Shown here in pieces: positions 58,322-64,000 of a DNA stretch of 64,000 bases. The notes beneath the pieces are model-generated. The model saw only the letters and a program-made list of their open reading frames with translations. It was not told the origin of the DNA and ran no database searches. Position 1 is the stretch's first letter. Each line of letters starts with the position of its first letter. The position numbers were made by a program, and so were the translations under genes. Source of the DNA: Gleimia sp. 6138-11-ORH1 (lineage in GTDB: Bacteria; Actinomycetota; Actinomycetes; Actinomycetales; Actinomycetaceae). Location of the stretch: positions 620,001 to 684,000 of the forward strand of contig NZ_JANUXV010000001.1 in NCBI RefSeq assembly GCF_024814355.1, in the 5' to 3' direction.

Positions 58322-58999
58322 ATGCAGATTGTGATTGCTGGAGCTGGTTCCGTGGGGCGTTCAATTGCCCGCGAATTGCTTTCTAAAGGGCATGAGGTTA
58401 CGTTAATTGATCGCCTTCCCGATCAGATGCGAGTTGCTTCTGTGGCTCAGGCTGACTGGGTTTTAGCTGATGCTTGTTCTCCTGAGTCTTTGAGAGAAGC
58501 TGGGGTTGGAACCTGTGATGTGATGGTAGCTGCCACGGGTGATGATAAAGCTAATCTGGTGATTTCCTTACTTTCTAAAACTGAGTTTGGGGTTCCCAGG
58601 GTAGTTGCCCGTGTTAATAATCCGAAGAATGAATGGATGTTTGATGAAGCGTGGGGGGTGGATGTGCGCGTGTCTACCCCGCGAGTAATGACTGCGTTAG
58701 TTGAAGAAGCAGTTTCCGTCTCTACCCTGGTTCCGCTTTTTGAATTTCACGAGGCCGGTGCCGCCCTTTATTCTTACACTCTAGGCGCGGATTCTCTGGC
58801 GTTAGATAAGCGTCTATTTGAGTTGGGGCTTCCCGGTGATGCCAGGGTAGTTTCTATCCTGCGTGATGATGCTCCACTGGATTCTTTAGATAACGTGATC
58901 CTCGATGCAGGTGATCAGCTGATTCTCATGCTTTCAGCTAAGGAAGCATCTTTAAGGGAGGATCTTGAATCAATCTTGGGGCCGAAGCGGGTGGAGTAA
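58322..58999 (+). CDS. TrkA/RCK potassium-uptake regulatory protein, second copy
   Basis: 225 residues with the same two-domain layout: IVIAGAGSVGRSIARELLSKGHEVTLIDRLP, then an RCK_C domain (GDQLILMLSAKE near the end). The ATG follows the stop of the first copy after one base, so the two are co-expressed and may form a heteromer. Its last 30 bp overlap the end of the convergent DUF3159 gene. Confidence 0.9.
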   Translation: MQIVIAGAGSVGRSIARELLSKGHEVTLIDRLPDQMRVASVAQADWVLADACSPESLREAGVGTCDVMVAATGDDKANLVISLLSKTEFGVPRVVARVNNPKNEWMFDEAWGVDVRVSTPRVMTALVEEAVSVSTLVPLFEFHEAGAALYSYTLGADSLALDKRLFELGLPGDARVVSILRDDAPLDSLDNVILDAGDQLILMLSAKEASLREDLESILGPKRVE

Positions 59000-59662
59000 G
59001 AGCCAGCTAAGCCAGACGCAGAGTACAAATGGAGGAATTCCTAGAATGAGTTTTAGGATTCCTAAAACGGCTACGTTACCGCTTAACCAAAAAGGCAGTT
59101 GTAGCCCCACGCGGAGGATAAATAATCCAGCCCATAGCCATGAAACGATTAAGCTTGCTTTCACCAGGGGTGCTAACCGTTTTTCGCTGATTACCTGGCG
59201 GTTTTTCCACCATTTCCACGGTAGCCCCCAGGCGGGAGAAAGCAGCATCGCAGCAACCGGGTAGCCGATTAGATTGGCAGTTATAATAACTGCACCATAG
59301 ATGCTACCGGTGATTAGCCCTAATGAGAAGAAGTTCTCTCCCCTGCCCGATAGCCAGGCCCAAAGAACGCCGATCCCCACTCCGAAGATCCCCGAAAGTG
59401 CATAGCTGAGACTACCTTTTGTGACTAGGCGGAATCCGGCAAATCCTAAAGCGATGATTCCTGCTCCAAGCAGGGGGATCTGCAAATTAGTGTAGATGGC
59501 AAAGAGGACTACAAATACTAATCCCGGTAAGGTGGATTCTAAAAGCCCACGTACTCCCCCGACAGTTTGCCACATATCAAAATTTTCGGTGTTAAGTTGA
59601 TTCACCAAAGCAGACTGATCTAAAGATGCTTCCAGATTGTGTTTTGTAGTTTCTGTTTCCAT
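58970..59662 (-). CDS. DUF3159 family membrane protein
   Basis: Actinobacteria-specific membrane protein of unknown function, 230 residues. Soluble N-terminus, then about six helices; LLESTLPGLVFVVLFAIYT and the GYPVAAMLLSPAWGLPWKWWKNR segment match DUF3159 as I know it. It sits between an RCK gene and an OB-fold gene in a conserved neighbourhood. The 3' end overlaps the RCK gene by 30 bp. Confidence 0.85.
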   Translation of the reverse strand: METETTKHNLEASLDQSALVNQLNTENFDMWQTVGGVRGLLESTLPGLVFVVLFAIYTNLQIPLLGAGIIALGFAGFRLVTKGSLSYALSGIFGVGIGVLWAWLSGRGENFFSLGLITGSIYGAVIITANLIGYPVAAMLLSPAWGLPWKWWKNRQVISEKRLAPLVKASLIVSWLWAGLFILRVGLQLPFWLSGNVAVLGILKLILGIPPFVLCVWLSWLLLHPLRPQD

Positions 59663-59671
59663 TGTTTCCTT

Positions 59672-59980
59672 TTAAACGTACGATTGGGAATAATCCTCAA
59701 GTACCTGGTAGCGGGGGTTGAGCATCTGTGGGTGGCCGGATCCGGTAGAAACGATCCCAGTTACTTCTAGGATATCTCCAACATTCACGCCACCTAGAGT
59801 TTTTCTTCCCAACCAGCTGATTAGCAAGGTTCCTGTTTTATCTCTTAACGCAACTTTAACAGCAGGTGAGGTTTCTGAGGCAGGGTATGTTATCGAAACA
59901 ACTTTACCGCGTACAGTTTGGGTTGCCCGGTCGATACACTTGGCAACTGGCGTTGTTTGATGCCGTTTTTTCTCAGCCAT
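59672..59980 (-). CDS. OB-fold nucleic-acid-binding protein
   Basis: 102-residue single-domain OB-fold protein (RGKVVSITYPASETSPAVKVALRDKTGTLLISWLGRKTLGGVNVGDILEV pattern). Similar domains lie in RecG and in DnaE-type proteins. The gene ends 9 bp before the DUF3159 start, so co-transcription is likely. The role is unknown; ssDNA or RNA binding is inferred. Confidence 0.8.
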   Translation of the reverse strand: MAEKKRHQTTPVAKCIDRATQTVRGKVVSITYPASETSPAVKVALRDKTGTLLISWLGRKTLGGVNVGDILEVTGIVSTGSGHPQMLNPRYQVLEDYSQSYV

Positions 59981-60001
59981 TTTGTAGAGTCACTGCCTGG
60001 T

Positions 60002-60640
60002 TTAGGCTTCTATTTCTTTATCTGATTCAATGATTTCCACGTCGCGGGGAATGTTTAGTCGGATCAGAGATAAAGGTGCTCGAGGTTCCTTATCTCTTTC
60101 GACGATTAGGTTATCGATTAGGGTTGCGGCTTGGCGATAAACTTCATCTTCAACGGCTACTGTTCCCATCATGTCGATCCGCAGGGCCCAGCGATTTCCT
60201 TCGACGAAGAAAACTCTTAGTGGGGTGATTCCTTTTTTGCCGTTATTGCCGGTAACTGGAACAGCTATTTGCAGTTCTTTTCCCCAGCGACCTTTAGCTT
60301 GTTTTACATCAGCTCCCTGCTGTTTAAATGCCTGAGCCGTTTCTTTTAGGAGATCTGCGGCCACATTACCGGATTTAGGGGTGGCAATCACCAGGATTTG
60401 CACTACGGAATTTGCAAATAAGAGGTTAAGCCGTTCAATACTCTGTCTATCTGGGGAAAGCACCGGCTGGATTTGCAACCCGGTGATTACTGGGATTTTT
60501 AATGTCCCAAAGTCTAAATAGTTGGCTGGAACTTTCTGCTGACTAATATCCCACGGTCCGTGTGTTTGTGTTTGCACAGGAGTTTGTGGGGTAGCTGCTT
60601 CGTCTTTGACAGCTTCTTTTTTCTTTCCAAACCAACCCAT
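60002..60640 (-). CDS. DUF3710 family protein
   Basis: 212-residue actinobacterial protein of unknown function. The ATG at 60640 (MGWFGKKKEA) has GAGGGAAAG upstream; a GTG at 60655 is less likely. After a disordered Lys/Gln/Thr-rich head: NYLDFGTLKIPVITGLQIQP and FFVEGNRWALRIDMMGTVA, ending with RDKEPRAPLSLIRLNIP. It follows the OB-fold gene in a conserved set. In Mycobacterium and Streptomyces a dut gene sits next to it; not here. Confidence 0.85.
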   Translation of the reverse strand: MGWFGKKKEAVKDEAATPQTPVQTQTHGPWDISQQKVPANYLDFGTLKIPVITGLQIQPVLSPDRQSIERLNLLFANSVVQILVIATPKSGNVAADLLKETAQAFKQQGADVKQAKGRWGKELQIAVPVTGNNGKKGITPLRVFFVEGNRWALRIDMMGTVAVEDEVYRQAATLIDNLIVERDKEPRAPLSLIRLNIPRDVEIIESDKEIEA

Positions 60641-60663
60641 TTTTCTTTCCCTCACCTTAAATT

Positions 60664-60692
60664 TTAGGCACGGAAAAACCTTCCGTGCCTAA
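60664..60692 (-). terminator. Hairpin between the DUF4193 and DUF3710 genes
   Basis: A 12-bp perfect stem (TTAGGCACGGAA / TTCCGTGCCTAA) with a 5-nt loop lies just after the DUF4193 stop. It probably ends that transcript before the DUF3710 gene. Confidence 0.65.
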
Positions 60693-60696
60693 TCGC

Positions 60697-60996
60697 TTAT
60701 TCAACGCATTCAGCGCAGATTAGTTCTCCGTCGCGTTCTTCAGCTAACTGGCTGCGATGGTGAACCAGGAAACATTCACTACAGGTAAACTCGTCTTCTT
60801 GCTTAGGAACTACGCGGACAGTGAGATCTTCTGAGGAAAGATCCGCACCGGGTAGCTCATAGTCTTCGGCAATATCATTTTCGTCGTCGTCGACGCTGTT
60901 AGAACCAATATCTGTGCGTCGACTCTTCAGCTCTTCGATGGATTCTTCTGAAACTTCATCCTCGCTCTTACGGGGAGCGTCGTAATCAGTTGCCAT
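60697..60996 (-). CDS. DUF4193 family protein with a C4 zinc ribbon
   Basis: 99-residue acidic protein: N-terminal ATDYDAPRK, an acidic region (DDDENDIAEDYELPGADLSSEDL), then CSECFLVHHRSQLAEERDGELICAEC, whose four cysteines (CxxC...CxxC) resemble a zinc ribbon of RNA-polymerase-binding proteins. AAGGAAATGATAA precedes the ATG. Conserved in actinobacteria next to sepH or cei genes. No defined role to my knowledge. Confidence 0.88.
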   Translation of the reverse strand: MATDYDAPRKSEDEVSEESIEELKSRRTDIGSNSVDDDENDIAEDYELPGADLSSEDLTVRVVPKQEDEFTCSECFLVHHRSQLAEERDGELICAECVE

Positions 60997-61143
60997 TTAT
61001 CATTTCCTTAACTGCGTTAGAGTCCTTGCACGAAAAGATTAACAGACTCACGGAAAAAAACCTATTCGCTGGGGATAATAGCATTTTTTCAAGGAGATGT
61101 GCAGAATCAGTGCGACACGCTATTATTTTGCGCTTTTTCTTTT

Positions 61144-61160
61144 TAGTCTTAGAAAGACTA
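61144..61160 (+). promoter_or_regulatory. Perfect 17-bp dyad upstream of sepH
   Basis: TAGTCTT AGA AAGACTA is a perfect inverted repeat about 23 bp before the ATG. It overlaps a possible -10 (TAGATT at 61159), a position suitable for a repressor or autoregulator. The owner of such a site is unknown. Confidence 0.4.
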
Positions 61161-61182
61161 GATTATTTTGGGGGAGGTTCCA

Positions 61183-62313
61183 ATGATTGAACTGGAGCTA
61201 CTTGGGTCACATGGTGATGGTTCACAGCTCGTCTTTACGGATTCGGCTGGAGAACGCTATTTAGTGACGATTGATGATGCCTTACGCGCTGCGATCCGTC
61301 GTGAGGAAATTCAGATCGAAATGCCAGTTGGAAAAGCTGAACTAAGTCCAAAAGAGATTCAAGAACTTTTAAGAGCGGGGATGACTCCACCTGAAATTGC
61401 TTCTGCTTTTGAAATGGAGATCTCTCGCATTAATCGTTTTGTTCCTCCGATTTTGTCCGAACGTACCTTTATTGTCTCAACTGCTTTAGCAACCAACGTG
61501 GGAGCGGAACTAGATGCTCCGCGGCTTGAGGACGTAGTAATTAACCGTCTTGCCACTCGCGGTGTCGATCCCAGCTCACTGGTTTGGTCTGCAACTCGCA
61601 AACGCAATCATCCTTGGCAGTTACATTTAACTTTCGTACAGGCAGCGCGGACGCTTTCAGCTAGCTGGGAGATTGAAAACTCCGGCAGACTCTTACGCGC
61701 ACTAGACGAACAGGCGCGGTGGCTGACAGAGACTTTAACGACTGCCAGTGAAGCGGTAGCTTCCCCGGGAGACACCCCGGCAAAAACTCCCTACACTTCC
61801 CCTGGGGAACCTGAAAACGCTGCGGAAGTTGAGAAACTACTTGACGACCTGGTGGCAGCGCGCGGTAAGCGCAACGGCGATTTAGCCAGTGCTGACAAAT
61901 CAGCTCCCGAGGCTTCCCGACTAGGTATTTTAGAGCTCCCCGAAGCAGAAACCACCAAAGTCCCCACTACCGAAGCTAAATCAGCGGGGGTTATCGACTT
62001 TACTGCCCGCCTTACCTCAGTTGAAACCTCTACTCCCCCGTTAGAGGACGCTACAAAACATTCACTTGGTGGCCAGGCTAAGACTGCTCAGGAAAGTGAA
62101 GCTCATCCAAAACATCTCCCCCGCCAGTCTGCCCATGAACAAGCTAATAAAGCGCAGCTGGAAGAAACTGCCGCATTAGCTTCAGATAATGATGTGCAGT
62201 CACTTCCCGGCTTGGACAATTTCGCAGGCGAAGAAAAACCTAAGAAAACTACTTCCAAACGTCGTTCCGTACCAACTTGGGATGAAATTATCTTCGGTGC
62301 TAAAAACGATTAA
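61183..62313 (+). CDS. sepH: SepH-like cell-division protein (DUF3071)
   Basis: Helps FtsZ assembly at the division site in actinobacteria. The ATG at 61183 has GGGGAGG 6 nt upstream, better than the TTG at 61168. The 376-residue protein has a conserved N-terminal domain (MIELELLGSHGDGSQLVFTDSAGERYLV, GKAELSPKEIQELLRAGMTPPEIA, RINRFVPPILSERTFIV) with helix-turn-helix-like structure, then a long low-complexity Glu/Ala/Pro/Thr region from about residue 200 and a short C-terminal WDEIIFGAK motif, as in Streptomyces SepH. Confidence 0.9.
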   Translation: MIELELLGSHGDGSQLVFTDSAGERYLVTIDDALRAAIRREEIQIEMPVGKAELSPKEIQELLRAGMTPPEIASAFEMEISRINRFVPPILSERTFIVSTALATNVGAELDAPRLEDVVINRLATRGVDPSSLVWSATRKRNHPWQLHLTFVQAARTLSASWEIENSGRLLRALDEQARWLTETLTTASEAVASPGDTPAKTPYTSPGEPENAAEVEKLLDDLVAARGKRNGDLASADKSAPEASRLGILELPEAETTKVPTTEAKSAGVIDFTARLTSVETSTPPLEDATKHSLGGQAKTAQESEAHPKHLPRQSAHEQANKAQLEETAALASDNDVQSLPGLDNFAGEEKPKKTTSKRRSVPTWDEIIFGAKND

Positions 62314-62314
62314 A

Positions 62315-62350
62315 GTTTCGTTTCACTTCTGCTAAAGAGTGAAACGAAAC
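62315..62350. terminator. Terminator between sepH and the phosphodiesterase gene
   Basis: A 13-bp perfect stem (GTTTCGTTTCACT / AGTGAAACGAAAC) with a 10-nt loop lies just past the sepH stop and 18 bp before the end of the convergent gene. Confidence 0.75.
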
Positions 62351-62367
62351 TTAACTTAGGCTTTTAA

Positions 62368-63621
62368 CTAGGCAAGCCGCCACATGGGAATGGTAACTTC
62401 AGGTGCGGTTACTGACCCATGGACACCAATTAGATTAACTTGCCCAATTGGTTGAATCCGCGAATCAACAATCACTTGCCTATCCAAAGAAAATACCAAC
62501 GCGTCTGCGGTGAAACGCTGGGTTGGGCGCCCTCGGAAAACTGTTGCTGGATCAGTTGATATCAGCACTTTGTCGCCAAAGAATTCCTTCCAATTTTGCA
62601 CCACTTTCTCTGCCTGCCCGGGCTGCGTATACAGTTGTACGCAACGCCCCTCGCCGGCAATCACTTTCACAGAATCTGAAAGAGTTGGATAATCTGCTAA
62701 ATCTATCCGCTGGGACGGGTCTACATCGATCATCCCATGATCAGCGGTGAGGATAATCGCAGCATCCTTTGGGCAAGCAGCCGCTAAATCTCGTAAGTTA
62801 GCATCCACGTGTTCTAACTCATTTGCCCATTCTAAACTCTGCCAGCCCCTCTCATGCCCCACATGATCAAGTTCTGACCAGTAAAGATAAGCCAGCCCAC
62901 GGCCTTTTTGCAGGTGAGCGATTCCCGCAGCAATCCGGTCTGCAAAAGTTTCTGCCCCAACGAATCTAGCTCCCCGAAAAGCTGCTTCAGTTAATCCTGA
63001 GTTAGCAAACCGAGGGTGAGAAATCACCTGCGAGTCAATGTCAAACTTTTCTTTCGCAACTGCAAATAACGGAGGTACTGGTTGCCACTGTTTAGGCGCC
63101 TGGCGAATGTTTTGGAAGTTGATTAAGTTCCCAATCCCATCCTCGGTATAAATAGACCAGCCGAGCATATTTGTTTTCCCCGGAAATTCTCCGGTAGTAA
63201 ACGAAGTTAAGGCAGTTGCCGTAGTCGATGGCAGTACCGTATGGCCCGCGATCAGCCCGGTTTCTTGTTTCCTTAGAAAAGGCGTATGCGCGCGGCAAGC
63301 CAGGATCTGTTCTAATCCCATTCCGTCGATTAACACCACGCAAACAGCCCGGTAGGTATCGTCTAAGCCTAACTGTTGCAGTAGTTTAGTTTGCGAGTAG
63401 CTCCCTGTCCTTTTATGAGTAGGTTTTTTCGGCTTTTCACTGGCTTGCTTCGGCTTTTCACTACTCTGTCCCTGCGGTTCGCTGCCCTGTTCCGGCTCGG
63501 CGACCAATTCCTCAAAATCAGCACCTAAACCCCGGTAGGCACATCGCAATAGTTGAGTGAGATTCGGGTAATTTTCGTGGGAGGACTTTTGTAAACTATC
63601 CAAACGATGGGTATCTGGCAT
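62368..63621 (-). CDS. Alkaline-phosphatase superfamily (nucleotide pyrophosphatase-like) protein
   Basis: 417 residues from ATG at 63621, which has GAGGGAG upstream; the ATG at 63648 has no site. A low-complexity stretch of EKPK repeats (about 44-70) precedes the catalytic domain: VVLIDGMG (metal), STTATALTSFTTG (nucleophile Thr region), ELDHVGHE and LTADHGM, the metal-binding Asp/His set of nucleotide pyrophosphatases/phosphodiesterases. No signal peptide, so probably cytoplasmic. Substrate unknown. Divergent from the topoisomerase gene, 60 bp away. Confidence 0.85.
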   Translation of the reverse strand: MPDTHRLDSLQKSSHENYPNLTQLLRCAYRGLGADFEELVAEPEQGSEPQGQSSEKPKQASEKPKKPTHKRTGSYSQTKLLQQLGLDDTYRAVCVVLIDGMGLEQILACRAHTPFLRKQETGLIAGHTVLPSTTATALTSFTTGEFPGKTNMLGWSIYTEDGIGNLINFQNIRQAPKQWQPVPPLFAVAKEKFDIDSQVISHPRFANSGLTEAAFRGARFVGAETFADRIAAGIAHLQKGRGLAYLYWSELDHVGHERGWQSLEWANELEHVDANLRDLAAACPKDAAIILTADHGMIDVDPSQRIDLADYPTLSDSVKVIAGEGRCVQLYTQPGQAEKVVQNWKEFFGDKVLISTDPATVFRGRPTQRFTADALVFSLDRQVIVDSRIQPIGQVNLIGVHGSVTAPEVTIPMWRLA

Positions 63622-63681
63622 TTTTTCTCCCTCGGCGTGTGAAGTCATTGGAATTACGGGTATTTTGGGACAATTGTAGCT

Positions 63682-64000
63682 ATGTCAACGTCACTTTCAA
63701 CACCCGATGTAGAGAATATTATCGAAATCGATGTCTCCGACGAAATGCGTGGCTCTTTCTTAGAGTACGCGTATTCGGTAATTTACGCGCGCGCACTCCC
63801 AGATGCGCGTGACGGTTGTAAACCCGTCCAACGTCGTATCCTCTACCAAATGTCACAAATGGGGTTACGCCCCGAAAAAGGGCACGTCAAAAGCCAGGGT
63901 GTTGTAGGTGAAGTTATGGCTAAACTACACCCCCACGGTGATACCGCGATTTATGATGCCCTGGTACGTTTAGCGCAACCCTTTAACCTTAGGCTCCCAC
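63682..64000 (+). CDS. Type II topoisomerase A subunit (ParC/GyrA), 3' truncated
   Basis: First about 106 residues only; the gene runs off the window. [35 protein letters not shown] is the start of the GyrA/ParC family (motif shown here only in part), followed by [17 protein letters not shown], the region just before the catalytic Tyr. In actinobacteria with a single GyrA, gyrA lies next to gyrB near the origin; a second copy next to sepH-type genes suggests the topoisomerase IV subunit, but this cannot be decided. Confidence 0.9.
   Translation, partial: MSTSLSTPDVENIIEIDVSDEMRGSFLEYAYSVIYARALPDARDGCKPVQRRILYQMSQMGLRPEKGHVKSQGVVGEVMAKLHPHGDTAIYDALVRLAQPFNLRLP

Noticed and set aside
1-64000. 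CRISPR arrays or insertion sequences
   Set aside because: No regularly spaced repeats, transposase genes or terminal inverted repeats were seen.

Overview
The window is a stretch of actinobacterial chromosome. Its GC content is around 50 percent by eye, coding density is high, and no mobile element, CRISPR array or rRNA was seen. Several families are actinobacteria-specific (DUF3000, DUF3159, DUF3710, DUF4193, SepH, an APC/KimA-like carrier next to two TrkA proteins). The gene order follows two blocks I recall from Mycobacterium and Streptomyces: aroE-mltG-ruvX-alaS ... aspS ... hisS ... relA-apt-secFD-yajC-ruvBAC-yebC ... HIT-thrS, and DUF3000-rnd-dxs ... TrmA-like-APC-trkA-trkA-DUF3159-OB-DUF3710-DUF4193-sepH. 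With the moderate GC and an LPxTG surface protein, this fits Actinomycetaceae (Varibaculum/Gleimia-like). The genus is a guess.

Layout. 1-2.9 kb: heme ABC importer hmuTUV (hmuT cut by the window edge). 2.9-9.4 kb: minus-strand housekeeping run alaS, ruvX, mltG, aroE and a one-domain prepilin peptidase. 9.5-12.3 kb: rpsD, rarA, yciO. 12.6-17.8 kb: a very large secreted, sortase-anchored nuclease with two complete catalytic domains. 18-30.6 kb: aspS, an MFS exporter, a DEAD-box RNA helicase, a membrane-associated GTPase pair, hisS, a metallo-hydrolase and a DUF349 protein. 30.7-43.7 kb: stringent response (relA), purine salvage (apt), Sec accessory operon (yajC-secD-secF), Holliday-junction genes ruvC-ruvA-ruvB with a LexA-type operator in front of ruvA, yebC, NUDIX, HIT and thrS. 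43.8-45.2 kb: two tRNA pairs flanking a DUF3806-like gene. 45.3-49.1 kb: DUF3000, RNase D, dxs. 49.3-54.4 kb: an apparently lineage-specific group (S9 peptidase, ClC, YhfC-like protease, HdeD-like protein). 54.4-61 kb: RNA methyltransferase, KimA-like K+ carrier with two RCK proteins, and small conserved actinobacterial genes. 61-64 kb: sepH, a phosphodiesterase-like enzyme and the start of a type II topoisomerase A subunit.

The main unexplained signal is the octamer CGAGGGCG/CGCCCTCG. I count 20 exact copies spread over the window in both orientations, different reading frames and one intergenic site, where about two are expected. Other points worth attention are the double-headed surface nuclease, the LexA box at ruvAB, leaderless-type promoters with constant spacing at four genes, and the identical tRNA-Gly genes around the Cys-tailed DUF3806-like gene. 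All of this comes from reading the sequence. No database search was run, and family names rest on motifs and remembered gene order.
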